From Straminergon stramineum (Eukaryota; Streptophyta; Bryopsida; Hypnales; Calliergonaceae), in assembly GCA_963920665.1 (NCBI GenBank), contig OY987265.1:30943001-31007000 (forward strand): a stretch of 64,000 nucleotides of DNA. Reading direction: 5' to 3'. Both the position numbers and the translations under genes were made by a program. Position 1 is the first letter of the stretch. Each line of letters starts with the position of its first letter. Under the pieces are notes generated by a model. The model was not told where the DNA came from, did not search any database, and saw only the letters and a list, made by a program, of their open reading frames with translations. This document shows positions 11,356 to 23,785 of the stretch, piece after piece.

Positions 11356-12961
11356 TTAACCCCTAAAGGACCAAACAATGTTTTTTTGACAACATAACGT
11401 CTTGGTCAGGCCACCACTTGTAGAATTTTGGATATTTCAGGTTGAATGTTTTGAGCATGGGGGGACAAGGAGTACCTTTCAGGGGCAATGATTTTCAGAC
11501 CTATTTGATTTATAGTGAAAAAGTTATTAGAGTCAAAGTAGTTTTCATTGGTCTAAGGACAACATGGGCACATCCATTTACACTAGGACTGGAAATTTAG
11601 AATTTTGCCCAAAGGCCAAGGGACAAAGCTCAAGACAAGGGTCCTACATGACTAAAAAATGGGTTCCCATTCTGCAAATCATATGGTAGGCTTGACCTCA
11701 CCTAAATTGTCAGAAAATCAAGACTATAAAGAAAGGAGGCACCTTTGGAAGGGTGGAGGATGGAGCCTACAGGGGTTGATGTCAGGGTTGCCCTTCCTAT
11801 TATGAAGGGTGACCCAACTTTGGAGGGCTACCCTCGCAATTGTAGAAGGCATTGGAAGTTGCGACTTCAATTTAGTTGTCAAATTTTGAGATCTTGACAT
11901 TTTTTAGGAAGGATGGTTTCTTGTGGTCAAATACTTCTATATCATTGTCTCCATCATTTAGATTTTTCAGGATCAGTGATTTGAATGCAAAACTCATCCA
12001 TGGAAAAATTTCCAATGCAAGCGGATTTTGCTGAACAGATGCCTACAGTCATGCCATTTTACATATGTTATATAAGTGCAAGTGTGCTGAAAATTTTTGA
12101 GCATGTTCCTAACTTATATGAAAAGCCAAATTCAAGGAGTAACCATCAAAATGGAATTCCATACATATCAAATTCAATAGTCAAAGTGCAACTGCTCGGA
12201 ATTTTCACAGTGAAAAAATAAAAAATTCCAACTTTGAACCCTTAGATCTCACTCAATTTGAAGATTTTTTTTGGTGAAAATTGGTAGGGTGCTAAATAAT
12301 GTAGATAAGTTTAAGATCTTATGGTTGAAAGTTTTAGAAAAATTGTCAATTACTATCCATTGCTCTCCTTCCCTAGACACCCTTTTTTGGACTATTTTCT
12401 TCTAAAACAATCCTCCAACGTTTAGAGGATAAAATACTAAATTGTTAATAATTTAATTATAGAATTAGAAAATGCCAATCCTAGTGGTTGTTCTGTTGTA
12501 GTAAGAAATCTACATTCTATGTTTATATATTTTTTTAAACATTGAAAATTGAGTTAAATAAAGGACTTCAAAGTTTATTTTAGAGTGGAGAATCTATAAC
12601 TACTTGCAAACAAAAACTCCTCATAACTTTCATGTCAATAATCAAAATGGAATGATTCAAAGCTTTCCACTTTTGTAAAAATCTAGAAAACCAATTTCAA
12701 ACTTTTATTTTTGAAAACAATGATTTTTTAAGAATTTTTTTGAGTTGCCTATGTTGCCCACTAAGAAATGAAAATGACATATTATGCAATAACTTTTTAA
12801 CTATGTAGTCAAAAGTTATGAAAATTGTTGAGCCTTAAAGCTACTCCTCAACCACATATTGTGTGAAAATTTCAGCAAAAAAAAGTTTAAATTCCATTTG
12901 TAGTGAGCTGCTCAAAATTGCTATGTTGCTAAATATCGTAGTTTGGACGTTTAGGATTTAA
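11356..12961. mobile_element. TTAA-bounded inverted-repeat element, copy 1
   Basis: The left end reads TTAACCCCTAAAGGACCAAA. The right end, reversed and complemented, reads TTAAATCCTAAACGTCCAAA; about 18 of the first 23 positions agree. The outermost TTAA is present at both ends (11356-11359 and 12958-12961). The interior is AT-rich and carries no long open frame, so it would be non-autonomous. It contains blocks near 12620 and 12800 that resemble each other and include the AAAGTTATG word. Confidence 0.45.
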
Positions 12962-13869
12962 TTGTAACTCCACTTCTTTTTGGAGCTACCAATGACGATT
13001 GATTGAAGATTTTTTGATTATGAAGTTGCTATTGAAATTTCAAATGTTCTTATCCAAATTTTGATGTTGGTCTAAAAAAATTATGAAAGTGATTTTTGAA
13101 AATGAAGGTTAGTTGGTGATCTAAAGTATTCTACTTGAAAATGGAGGAGTTTAAGTCCTAGCCACCTATATCATCATGGATGAAAGAATATATGAAAAGG
13201 CAAGCACATATGGCCAACAAATGGATTTGATGGACAAAAGAGTCATGGCTTTGTCATGTGAAGTGGCATTGGGCATTAGAAAAGATTTGGGGGCAAAAGA
13301 AGGCCCCAAGTTCCGTATAGTTCCTGAACTATGGGAATTGGCTATAGCAACGACCTGCTGTGGTTGAGACTTTGCCATGTCAAAAAATATTAATTAATTA
13401 TTCAAAAAAATGAATTTTTAATTTTTAAAAGTAATTATTAATTTTTTTTGGCAATAGTGGCTTGTTCAAAGTTCCTAGACCACAAGCACTACCATTTTGG
13501 ACATTTTTCATACAAATGTGACCTTGTGAAGTGCAAAGGGACTTCCATAGAGTTCATCTTAGTTTTGGATGAGATTTAAAGTTTTAAAGTTCATCCAATT
13601 TAACATTCAAGTACTTAGGTGAAGATAACTCTTGGACTTGACATACTTGTCAAGTCAATTTCTGTGAGTCATTTTAGAGAAAGAAGTGTATATAGCTTTG
13701 CTTGGAGGTGATAGTCAATCATTTAGTAAAGTCTTCACTTCTTCTTTTATACTTGCTCTCTTAGATTCTTCCTTTGTAGAGTGAGAGTTGCTTGACTTCT
13801 TGAGTGTAGATTCTTAGTTTCTCACTTCATAAGAATTCTCCCAATTTCTAGTTTGTGATTGAAAATAGC
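12962..13869. other. AT-rich spacer, nothing recognised
   Basis: Short opposing frames at 13166-13378 cover each other on both strands and match nothing. No repeat structure was found. Confidence 0.5.
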
Positions 13870-14411
13870 TTAAACCCTAATGACCTAAGTGACTGTTTTT
13901 TGGTTGTTGCCCTTCTTTTTGAGCTTCATTTTTCCAAATTTTAAGTTTTTAAGAATAAAAATTGCTTCAAAGAAATAATCTTTGTTAAAAATCCAATGGA
14001 AGTAGTTTCATCAAATTCCAAGTTAAACTCTTGCCTTGTAGAATTTTTAAGATTAAGTGCTGTAGTGTAGTTCATGGTTCATATTCTTGGGTTTAGTTTG
14101 GGCATGGACCAAAAAAATTAGCCAACCAATGTGATTGTTGATTATTTCATTGTGTACCCTAAGTATGCTCCTCCAAAATCTTGCTATGTTTTTTCATTGA
14201 CCCAAATTAAACTTCAAACTTAAGTATTTGCTAAAGTGAATAGTCAAAAAATTTGAATTTTTTTGAGGTCCTCACACTCAATGTGAACTACAAGATGCTA
14301 GTGTTAAATCCTATCCAATCTAAAGGAAAATGAGCAAACAAATTGCTAAAGTTTTTGGTAGTTTGGGCCCATTTTGAAAGTACACCCTCCCCTTAGGTCA
14401 TTAGAAGTTAA
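13870..14411. mobile_element. TTAA-bounded inverted-repeat element, copy 2
   Basis: The left end reads TTAAACCCTAATGACCTAAG. The right end, reversed and complemented, reads TTAACTTCTAATGACCTAAG; 17 of 20 positions agree. TTAA lies at both outer ends (13870-13873 and 14408-14411). It is 542 bp long and has no coding capacity. The end sequence resembles copy 1 (CCCTAA.GACC), so the two probably belong to one family. Confidence 0.5.
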
Positions 14412-16960
14412 AACGGTGAAGAAATCATTTGGGTATTTCTTACTATGCATCAATACTATTTAGTTGAAAAAAAAATGCAAAAATGGCATTTAAAAACTTC
14501 AATTTTTCAATTTCTTGGCCCTGGGAGTTTTTAATTTTTTTTTTCATGAACTAGGGCGAACCAATAGGTGGTAGGTAGGTTGGAAGGGCATCAATTTGGA
14601 GGTCAATTCCAAGTTTTGAGATTTTGAAATCTTCGTTTTTCTAGATTTTTAGGATTTTTGCATTTTCAAGGTTTTCAAAATCTTAAATTTTCGTAGATTT
14701 CAAGACTTGCCCTTGATTTAGTGTTCGAAAAAGAAAAAGAGTATAAACATCATTTTTATGCAAACCTTGAAATTCAATATAGAAGGTGGGGGGCATAATA
14801 GTTCAAATTTGAATATAATTTGTGCCTAATTTAGGTGAAATTTGCCAAGCAATCCAAATGGTATAGTTGGTTTGGAATTTGAAATTGATTTTCAGCTTGG
14901 TATAGTGTTTTTTGTAGGTTGAATGGTATTTTAAATTCCATTTTTTTAAGGTTTTGGAGCATGAATGGACATTTTTTTAGTGTCATCCCTTGATTTTGTT
15001 TTAGCAACTGTGACTCATGATCATCCATCGTAGGCATATGTTGGTAGTTGAGTTGATTCACAATTTTGAATTCTTGAAATTTGTTGTGTGTAGAAGAGGA
15101 TTTGATTTTTGATATTTTTTTGTACCTTTCTCAATTGTCGGTATTGTTGTCTGAGGTTGCAATGTTGCTCCATTTTTTGTTGTAATAAGTTTCTATTCAT
15201 GAGTGTATATATTACACTTGTGATAATGGGAGGTCATGACCCATGTATCATATAATTTGGTGGTGTTTGTAGGCATAGGTTTTGTACAATTATCCTTTAG
15301 ATAATTGCAAATATCCAAATAGTTCTTTAATGGTGCATATGCAGAGTTGATATTTTGGATCTCCGTCACCAAACTACTTGGAATGTATCCACATTGACAA
15401 CTTTGATCCAACAGTGGATATCGACAAGGCTTTTTAATCTATCACAACATTAAATACTACTAGTAGGCTTTAGGTTTGGAGTGAGGGCATACTTGACAAG
15501 AAATGAGGGATTTATTCTCTGAAAGGATTGGAGGCATTTCTCTTCCCAAGTAGAAGCTTTGCATTTGAACTTGAATGAAGGAGAAGTGTCAATAGTCTCT
15601 CAGGTTCAACGACTTGTACACTTAAGCTTAGGTGATTGCAAGAAACAATTCACCTTTTTGACTCAAAAATGTGATTTCTGGCTGTAGGTCTAGCAATATT
15701 ACAGAATACTATCAATTTCTGCATGTCAACGTGCGCCTATGAATCTCAACCGTTGATTTGGGGTGCCTGCAAATGTAGACTGCCAATTCAATACTATGTA
15801 GTACTATAGACTACTACAAAAGCTACTAGGAGTAGAAAATAGCTGAAAAGGGGTTTGTGGACCTTTTCATTTTTAGTAATTTAAAAAAAATTCAAAGAAA
15901 TTCCATAAAAAGCCATTTTGCTAGAGAAGATTGCACTTGCATTACACCAAAAAATTCATTTAGGAAATTTTTTCCCTCTTCATAAACTTTGCGCAAAGGA
16001 AGGTCACTTTGGCCCCATGTGAGCAACCAATATGTTACTATTTTCATAAAAACTCATCGTCAATCCTTGTAATGTTAGTAGACCTCCTACATGTCGAATT
16101 TGGAGCTTCAAATTCGCATTTTTCGGTCAAAAATTGGACTTAAACCCCCCAAAATGGCCAAGGTAGACACCCAATTGGGGGTAGGTTAAAATTTGGAAAA
16201 AATTTTAAAAAATTTTAAAATATTTGAAACTACCACATGTACCTTCATTCCAAATTTTATGCCAAACAAACAAGTTATGCAAAAATTATGAGCAAAAAAA
16301 CACTTGTCAAAGGATAAGGGGACAAAAAATAGGACAAGTGTTTTTTGTAGTCACCCATTTTTGAACTGTTACCACAACTTTTAGAGTAAGAGGTGTTCAA
16401 GATGTATGAATTGTGGACTAAAGAGCATGCGCTATCGCATTGTAATTGCGCATGCTATGTAAAAGATATATGAAAATGTTGAATTTGAGGGGGGGGTGTA
16501 GAGTTTCAAGAAGCAAAAGAAGTGATGCTTTCTTGAAGCTCTATTTTTTTTACCTTTGTTAGACAACTATGTAATCCTCAATCTTTTATTTTTATATATA
16601 AAGATATTTTGAAACTTTAGATCATGTATTTAGGGGTTTTGAAATGAAAGGCAATGTCTTTCTTGTGGATTAAAAAAGATTTAGACTCATTGTAAGGATA
16701 CGGATAGAGTTATGGGCAAGTAGAGTTAGCCAATGGTGAAAATGTGGTGCATGTGGTCTTTTAGGGGCGGACATCCACTTGTTTAGGAAAGAGTATGGAG
16801 GATGAGGTAGAAGTTAAGAGGGGGTCCTTTCTTCTTCCTCCCCATGTTAGTTTGGGAGAGAGCCTTGAGTATGGAGAGACATTGTGTGTGGTGTTTTGTG
16901 AATTTTATAATGAAACTTGGAGAGTATTTTTTTCTTTTTTGTGATTCTAAAACCTTATGA
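14412..16960. other. AT-rich spacer, nothing recognised
   Basis: No gene and no clear element. A 9-bp stem AGCATGCGC/GCGCATGCT occurs near 16420-16452. Several AAGTTATG words suggest old repeat sequence. Confidence 0.5.
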
Positions 16961-16970
16961 CTCAGTCCAT

Positions 16971-17530
16971 TTGGCGTTTCTATGAAAAAGTTATGCATGA
17001 TGGAGTGTGTGAGGGTCAATTGTCTTAGAGGTTGAAGGCAAAAATTTTGAGGGTTCATATTTTTTTGATAAGAACATATTTTCTTTCAGGATTTAGTATG
17101 AGTATGTATTGAGTTTTTATCTCTCCAAAAAGCTATCATTCACTTAGTTTGGAGTTAATATGAAATTGTTATGGGCTAGGAAGTAAAGTAATGAAGAATT
17201 GCCTATGAATTGAAGAGAGAGAATTTTGATCCACTATAAAAGTCTGACAATATCATATTTTGAGTTGAAATTTTAAAGGTTTTTTATAATTGTCTTTTGA
17301 GATTTAAAAAAAGTCTTTATAGTCTGTGTTTGGAGTTAGGGAGTGAAAGTTATGGACTTGGAGGTGAAATAGTAAGGAGCTGCCTTTGATTTGGAGACAA
17401 GAAACTTTGAATGGCTATGGAAGGCAAACAATATGATACATTTACTTGAAATTTGGAAGAGTTATAGAATTTTGTGTTAGTTTTCTGAAAAGCTATCACA
17501 CTCTTCATTTAAAATTTTGGAGAAAAATTG
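16971..17530. repeat. Degenerate tandem array, period about 180 bp
   Basis: A TTGGAGTTA-type word, preceded by TAGTCYRT or a similar word and followed by GAAANTTATGG, recurs at 16971 (as TTGGCGTTT), 17149, 17330 and 17517. The spacing is 178-187 bp. The intervening sequence (for example AAGGAGCTGCCTTTGATTTG against AAGAATTGCCTATGAATTGA) also aligns. It is heavily diverged. Confidence 0.6.
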
Positions 17531-17805
17531 ACACTCAATCATGTTTTGGACACTTCTTCTAAAGACTTTAAAGGATCATATTCAACTTCTACTCTCCTTA
17601 ATCAACTTTTGGTCTTTTATTTGACTTATCAACACTATACAATATGAAGATGATTTGAGGTATTTGAGGTATTTTATGGGTTTATTTATCACTTGATCAT
17701 GGGATCCCTCATATCTTGGGCCAATTCTAGTTGCAACTAGAAACCCAACATTTTCCCAAGGCAATTTTTCTCCACCCGACAATGCTCTAATTGCACTAGA
17801 TAGAG

Positions 17806-17882
17806 TGCTACTGGGTGGCTCATGTAGAGTTTCATTCTATTATCAAAGAGAGTGCAATTGCAAGTTCGATCCCTATAGTAAA
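17806..17882 (+). mobile_element. tRNA-like sequence, probable SINE head
   Basis: Begins with an acceptor-like stretch and an A-box-like GTGGCTCATGTAGAG near 17815. A B-box-like AAGTTCGATCC follows at 17862, giving tRNA-like spacing. Stems are not well paired, so it is not a functional tRNA. It shares CTACTGGGTG with the reverse-strand SINE at 8519-8704, which suggests one family. Confidence 0.35.
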
Positions 17883-18371
17883 AGAATAAGAGAAAATTGG
17901 AGAGAAAATTAACTCACCTTTCAAGGATACTAGGAACAACACCTTCGCACTAGGCCAATTTTCCATTATCTTGTTACAAATGGTACAAACTAGGTAACTG
18001 GTATTTGCTGAAATTGGCAAGCCACCATTATATGAGCCACTACACCTCTTCAAATCTCATTTAAAAGTTGATCATGTTGTTTTTTTGACAAAATTAGATG
18101 CAATGCATTCAAGACTTTGGTGTAAGAAGGAGAATACTTTATGCATAATGTACATTAGGTTGACATAGTTTGTAATTCAATCTAGAGGTGTAAGTGTTGA
18201 GAGCCAATTTGTATAGATGTTTTTGTCCAAAATTGACAAATGTATTTTGAATTTTGTAACATCGAGGATTATTTTCAACTATAAAAGTAGAGTACTGTTG
18301 GCACAAATGTTTGGTAAAGTTGAGTGGTGTAATAGGGCTCTTTACCATCATGATGTTACTGCTATGGTTTC

Positions 18372-18936
18372 TTGGAGATGGATAGTATTAAGCCTAAGAA
18401 GGTTACTAGAAGTTGTTTGGCACAGATTCAATTTGAGAAGACTCTACATTATTGGAGGTGTGGGCAATTTAATCATGCCCCAAATGCCCCAATTTCCCAA
18501 AGAAGAAGTCCTAGTCCATTTAGAAAAGCTCAAATAGAATACATATATAGGTAGCCAAGGCAAGAGAGAAGTTAAAAAAACAACACTTGAAGTGTATCCA
18601 TTGAATAGGCTCAACCACAACGTGGATAATTGTTTCATATTACATCTAGAGAAGCGACTTGCTTCAATAAAGGAAAAAGCTTCAGAAGTCAAGATTGTAG
18701 AGCTTGAGAAGTGGTTCAACACCGTGGTTTCACTTGGGCAAGTTATAGAAGCCCAGGTGACTTTCCAAGCTAGAGCTAGTGGTCCTACTCCAAATCTGTT
18801 TATGTTTGGCGCCTTCAAGAAGATGGTAGCATTGGTAGCTACAACATTTGTCCAAACAATAGCCAAGTTGGTAGCACCAACTTTGGATGTGCCCAAAGAT
18901 AGGGGACGTGTTCGTCACAATGTTTTACCACATTAA
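18372..18936 (+). pseudogene. Decayed LTR-retrotransposon Gag fragment
   Basis: Two short frames (18372-18554 and 18592-18936) read as one broken coding region. The first carries RCGQFNHAPN, a zinc knuckle in which the first and last cysteines are replaced, followed by a serine/arginine-rich linker. The second starts inside another knuckle: CIH and then NRLNHNVDNC fit C-X2-C-X4-H-X4-C, but a one-base loss after CATTG shifts the frame. NCFILHLEKR follows and resembles the CFKLHPEKR phrase found after knuckles in many plant Gag proteins. A coiled, lysine-rich tail comes next. No protease, reverse transcriptase or integrase was found downstream. Confidence 0.5.
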
Positions 18937-21900
18937 ATTGGCCAAGCATGCTTGCTATTATCATTTGGCCTTGCACATGCCACTTTTGCTACTTGGTCTC
19001 ATGTTCCAACATTATAATCAAATGTAGGGATTGTTGTAAGAGACTCAATACAATGATGATTTAAGAAGTGGTAGTGGTGAATGGGAAGGCTCAAGGTCTA
19101 TAGTAGTGAGACCTAATTCTTAGAGAAGTTGCTTGCCAGTCATGACTCGTTGAGCTCTAGAGTTCATTATTATTTGTAATGGCATAGCACAAGTGGTATT
19201 GTTACCCTTGTAGATGACAACAAGAACTTTATAGTCACATTAGAGAAAAATCTCCATTCCCTAGAGGGTACGTGGGTTGACGAAATCCAATGTCCCAAGC
19301 AAAATCGCGTCCAAATTTGAGACATCCAAATGCAACAAATGTGCATGGGTAAAATTGTTGTCAGAAGAAGTTACCTTTAGTAAAACAGATGGGGTGGATG
19401 GCCATTCAATCCGCAGTCCATACAATCAACTTCTTTTGCGATTTTTGGCAACAATTTTTAGAATTTTTGGGTGTGTCATATACCATTGGAAAGTTATTGA
19501 AAAAGACTTTCCATAGGTATATTACACACCCCAAAATTTCAAAAATGTCAATCAAACTTATAAATGAAGTTAATAGCCCACCATGTGTACATGCACAAAA
19601 ATATGATCAAAAGAACTACACTTGAATTTGAGTGCGGTTTTTTTACTATGTTTTGTTATAGTGATTTCTTAGTATGAGGTATGCAATTGAGTTAGTTCAA
19701 GTTTTAACACCTTATCACCTCAACTACTACCTTTGACATTATGGGTTCAGGTTATCATTGGTCTTTAGCCACATACTATTACCCCACACAAAGCTAAGTA
19801 AATGTTGGTGATGGTGGACCATTTGATCAAGTGTATTTAATGTGTAGCTCTACCACAAAATTCTTCAAAGTTGGTAGCTACAACACTTCTTTTAGATTAT
19901 GATAGGAGATTGCTTAGAATTTTTGAAGCTTTGTGTACCAAAGCATTGATAGATCATTGCACTAGCTCTAGGGATCCCCTTGAAGTGGATGGCTTGGTTA
20001 AGTGGGTTGTCTAGGCCATTAATCTCTAAAGTTTTGAGGCCATTTTTTCATCAAAAAACATTCAAAACTAGCATTTTCAATGCAAACAACAAAATCTAAA
20101 CAATTGGTTTTTATACATATTTAATTGTAGGATCTTGCACTAGACTAGTATGAAATGTCTTGAAGAAATTTCATAAATTTAGATTCTATCAATCACAAGA
20201 TATTGTAGTTTCCTAGAAACTTAGGCAATTTTTACCAAATAATTAATTAAAGTGCTAGAAACAATATGGCAACTCTCCAAAAATGATATTGAAACTGGAA
20301 ACTTTTGAAATATAACTAAAAGAAGTTAGGCACTCTTCCAAATTATTCGTAAAGTTTTTGGATGGTTGTTGTTACTTTCATCTAAAGTGGCTCCATTTAC
20401 ATACAATCTCTACCTTGCGGGGTATACTAGTTTAGTAATTTTTCAAAAATTTAGACACCTTTTTCATTAATTATTTTTTGACCAAGCTATGGCTTAGGGT
20501 TTTAAAGTGAAGAAAAAGATTTATTTGTTCCTAGTCCAACTAGATTATAAGGGTTTGTATCCTCTTGACTACAAATTTTGTAGTACAAATTGGAAATTTA
20601 AATTTTTTTATGTTGAAATTTAATTGAGTTGAAAACTTAGAAGAAAAATTTCTCCCCTATATTTTATTCTTAAGAAAATTGTTAAGTCAAAGTAGGTATG
20701 AGATAAATTAAAGGAAAAACTACATTATTAATAGTTCTAAGATGGAATTGAAATATACTAATCCCAATGATGAGATTATTCTAGAAAACAAACTAAACCA
20801 CGTGCAACATGTTTTTTTGGAAAATTGTCAAAATTGAGTTAGAAAACAAATCTATTATTTTCTCAAGAATTTGTAGCATTGCCCGCAAAACAAGAAGCTT
20901 CATAATTTTCACATTACTTCATCCAAATGGACTGAATCAAATCTTTCCACATAGAAGAAATATAATCTAAAAAAATTATTTCAATTTTTGTTTTATTTAA
21001 TTTCTATGTTTATTTTTGCATTTTCTACCTTTACCTATTTTGGTTTTATTGTGGCATAACTTTTGCTATTAGACATTGTTTGAAATAGAATTGATATTTT
21101 CCTAAAGTTAATCCATTTATCCTATCTTGAAAGAAAATTCAAAAAATCTTGCCAAAAATTGATAGTATAGGTACATGTCCATGCCTTTAGGAGTCCTATG
21201 AGGGGACTCTTGGAAATTTAGGAGTTTAGTGTGATATACCCAAATATGGATTGCTTCATGGTGGTTATCATGATTGGGACATCATGTTGTCATGGAATGC
21301 AATAGATTATTGTTTTAGTAGGCAAGCATCTTTGGCGTCTTATAGCTTCTATCAATGCTCGTATTTCTTGATTCAAATATCTTGTATGTCGTTTGTAGTT
21401 CATCTTATTTCAATGCATGTGTATCTTTACTGTAGAAGTGTAAAGCTCTTCACTTGTAATGCTTCAATGTTTATCTTCTTTCATCATAGAAGTCTTATAT
21501 CACAACCATATTGAATAGAATGTAAAGTGTAAGATTGTATGTTCTTTGATTTCAAATGCATTTATGATTGCGAAATTTCAATGTTTCTTTTTCTCAAGTA
21601 GATCCAACACCATAAATTATAACTAATATAGTAATATTCCTTATCTTTAAGTGATCAAAATATAATTTTTAATGAGCAATGTTAGAATAGTAAGTAACAA
21701 GAAGGTATTCCAAATCACACAAAATTGTATGTTTTTCATTAAATTTCATTACTTAAAAATTACTTTAAAGTTTAAAATAATTTCTTTTGTTATACTAACA
21801 TGAATTTTTGGTCAAATTCCAAATTATTCTAATATGTATTCTAATAAATATAGTTTTTTTGTACATATTATGTATTAAAAAATCACAATACTTAATTAAT

Positions 21901-22702
21901 AGTATAAAGGCTAAATTTAGTTTGATGTATGTGCTTTGACTTGAATTCACTACTAAGAGTGTCTTGGGTGTAAGAAAAGAAAAAATCACCTGGAATTTTT
22001 CACAATATTCTTCATGGCTACAATTACCTCTCAAAAAAAATTCCAATTAATTGGATGGCTTATATTATTTTTACCAATTTGTTTTCATTTTTTGGTTTAT
22101 AATTATAATTTGTTACAAAACTAATAGAGGTTTTTAAGATTGATAGATAATTCATAGTTTCTTTTAACAAAAATGTTACACTGAAACTCATGTATATATA
22201 TATAATTTATATGGCTTAAATGGATTCAAAAAATTAAACTAGATCACATGATAATAAAGTTGATGCTTTAGGCATTAATGGATTTTTGGTGCAATTACAA
22301 TTATTGGACTTTCAAATTCAAATTCCACATAAATCTCAAGTTAATAATGTATTTGTTAGGCTAATTTGCCATATGGACTAAGAATGCTCGAACAAGGGCT
22401 TAGCAACCCTCCTTCACCTCAATTTTAAAAAAGTGGTGAAACTCTTGATTAAAAGTTAAGAAGTTTCTACAAGTATATTTTGTAAAAAATTGTAAAATTA
22501 TGGAGGTCAGAAATTGTAGAATAAGTATGAGAGTTTGTATATTATGTCCCCCTCCTATACTAATCGAGTGAATTCAAGGTGAATATGATCTAATTAGTAT
22601 GAGCATTTGGATGAAATTTCTATGAAAGTTGGACGAAAGTATATGAAAGTTTACATAATTTGGATGAATGTGGATTAAAATATATGAAATTAAGACTAGA
22701 GT
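18937..22702. other. AT-rich spacer with a dispersed repeat copy
   Basis: No intact gene. The stretch 20095-20235 matches the repeat at 11031-11155. A forward frame at 21251-21514 contains a phrase like that of pentatricopeptide repeats but no repeat unit, so I do not call it. The first few hundred bases may belong to the same retroelement as the Gag fragment. Confidence 0.45.
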
Positions 22703-22876
22703 CACTAGAAGAAAACAACCTCCATTTCAATGCAATCAACCCAACGCAAAATGCAGTTTTCTATTGAAAAACGTAGAAATTGCATTGGACGCAACACAGT
22801 TTCTACGTTTTTCAGCAAAAAACTACATTTTGCGTTGGGTTGATTGCGTTGAAATGGAGGCTATTTTCTTCTAGTG
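22703..22876. mobile_element. Foldback element with CACTAGAAGAAAA ends
   Basis: Nearly the whole 174 bp is an inverted repeat: arms 22703-22779 and 22800-22876 with about a 20-base loop. The ends read CACTAGAAGAAAA and TTTTCTTCTAGTG, exactly the ends of the larger element at 54241-55468. The bases next to it (AGT on the left, ATT on the right) do not form a 3-bp duplication. It is probably a tiny non-autonomous relative of that CACTA element. The 68-codon forward frame across it is an artefact. Confidence 0.75.
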
Positions 22877-23170
22877 ATTTAGATGAATATACACTATCTA
22901 AAATAGTTTTAAAATAGCAAAGAATCAATTATTTTTATTTTTTCTAAAATGTTGTATACTACCATATTAGTATGCTTTTCAAACTCAAATAATTTCCAAA
23001 TTAGAACAAGTGGGTGTTATTATTGCTAAGTATACAAACCCTAAACTTGAGTAGAAAAGACGAAATCTTGGGGCATGAAAGAATAAGTTGGATGATAAAA
23101 GTCCACTAGGGCACCATATATTAAGCCTTAAGTACCAAACTTTGAGAAGATAATGTAAACCTAATTGTGA

Positions 23171-23397
23171 CAACGGTGCTAGTATGTGAGCATCGAGTCT
23201 ACATTATAGGTACCTATAATATAGATACCACACACTATAGAAAGTTTATGTATCATAAACACCTATAATATGGGTATTTGTAACACATATACCCTAGAAT
23301 CATAGATGGTTTCTATGGTATATACATCTATAACATAAGTGTGTAGTATTGTAGGTTCATGGGCTCACACTCCTATGCTCACAAAATAGCAACCATG
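23171..23397. mobile_element. Short hAT-like inverted-repeat element
   Basis: The left end is CAACGGTGCTAGTATGTGAG. The right end, reversed and complemented, is CATGGTTGCTATTTTGTGAG, so about 15 of 20 bases match. The same ends occur on the 1.2-kb element at 28521-29699. The interior is made of short palindromic TATAGGTAYCTATAATAT-type repeats. No target duplication is seen. Confidence 0.5.
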
Positions 23398-23785
23398 TTC
23401 TAAAAGCAACCAATAATACAAAGGTAAATTTTGTTTTCTTCAATGTACTAATAGTGTACATTTTAACAAGTGGGCACTTTTAGTGACCATTGCATTTCAA
23501 CTTCAAAATTTGGAACTAATTTCTTGTATGTTCAAAAAATATGAAACGACTTGGGTTAGATGCTAATTCTATTTTTCTTCCTCTGAAAATTTCTTGAAAA
23601 TTATTTCCAGGAGTTTCACTAGCTTCCCCCAAACACAATCAACTCTTAAAAGGTGACTTTACGAGCACACTACATCAGAACAAATTTGACCAAGGTCGAT
23701 GATAGCCCTCATTCTTCCAAGGTTAATGTATGTTTTTCTTAGCTTTTTTTTAACACAAATGAAATGGAATTTCATTTCAAGAAGC

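Noticed and set aside
18444..18896. 150-codon reverse-strand open frame
   Set aside because: Antisense to the Gag relic; composition and lack of similarity point to chance.
21251..21514. Possible pentatricopeptide-repeat fragment (SWNAI-like phrase)
   Set aside because: Only five residues resemble the motif and no repeat unit follows.
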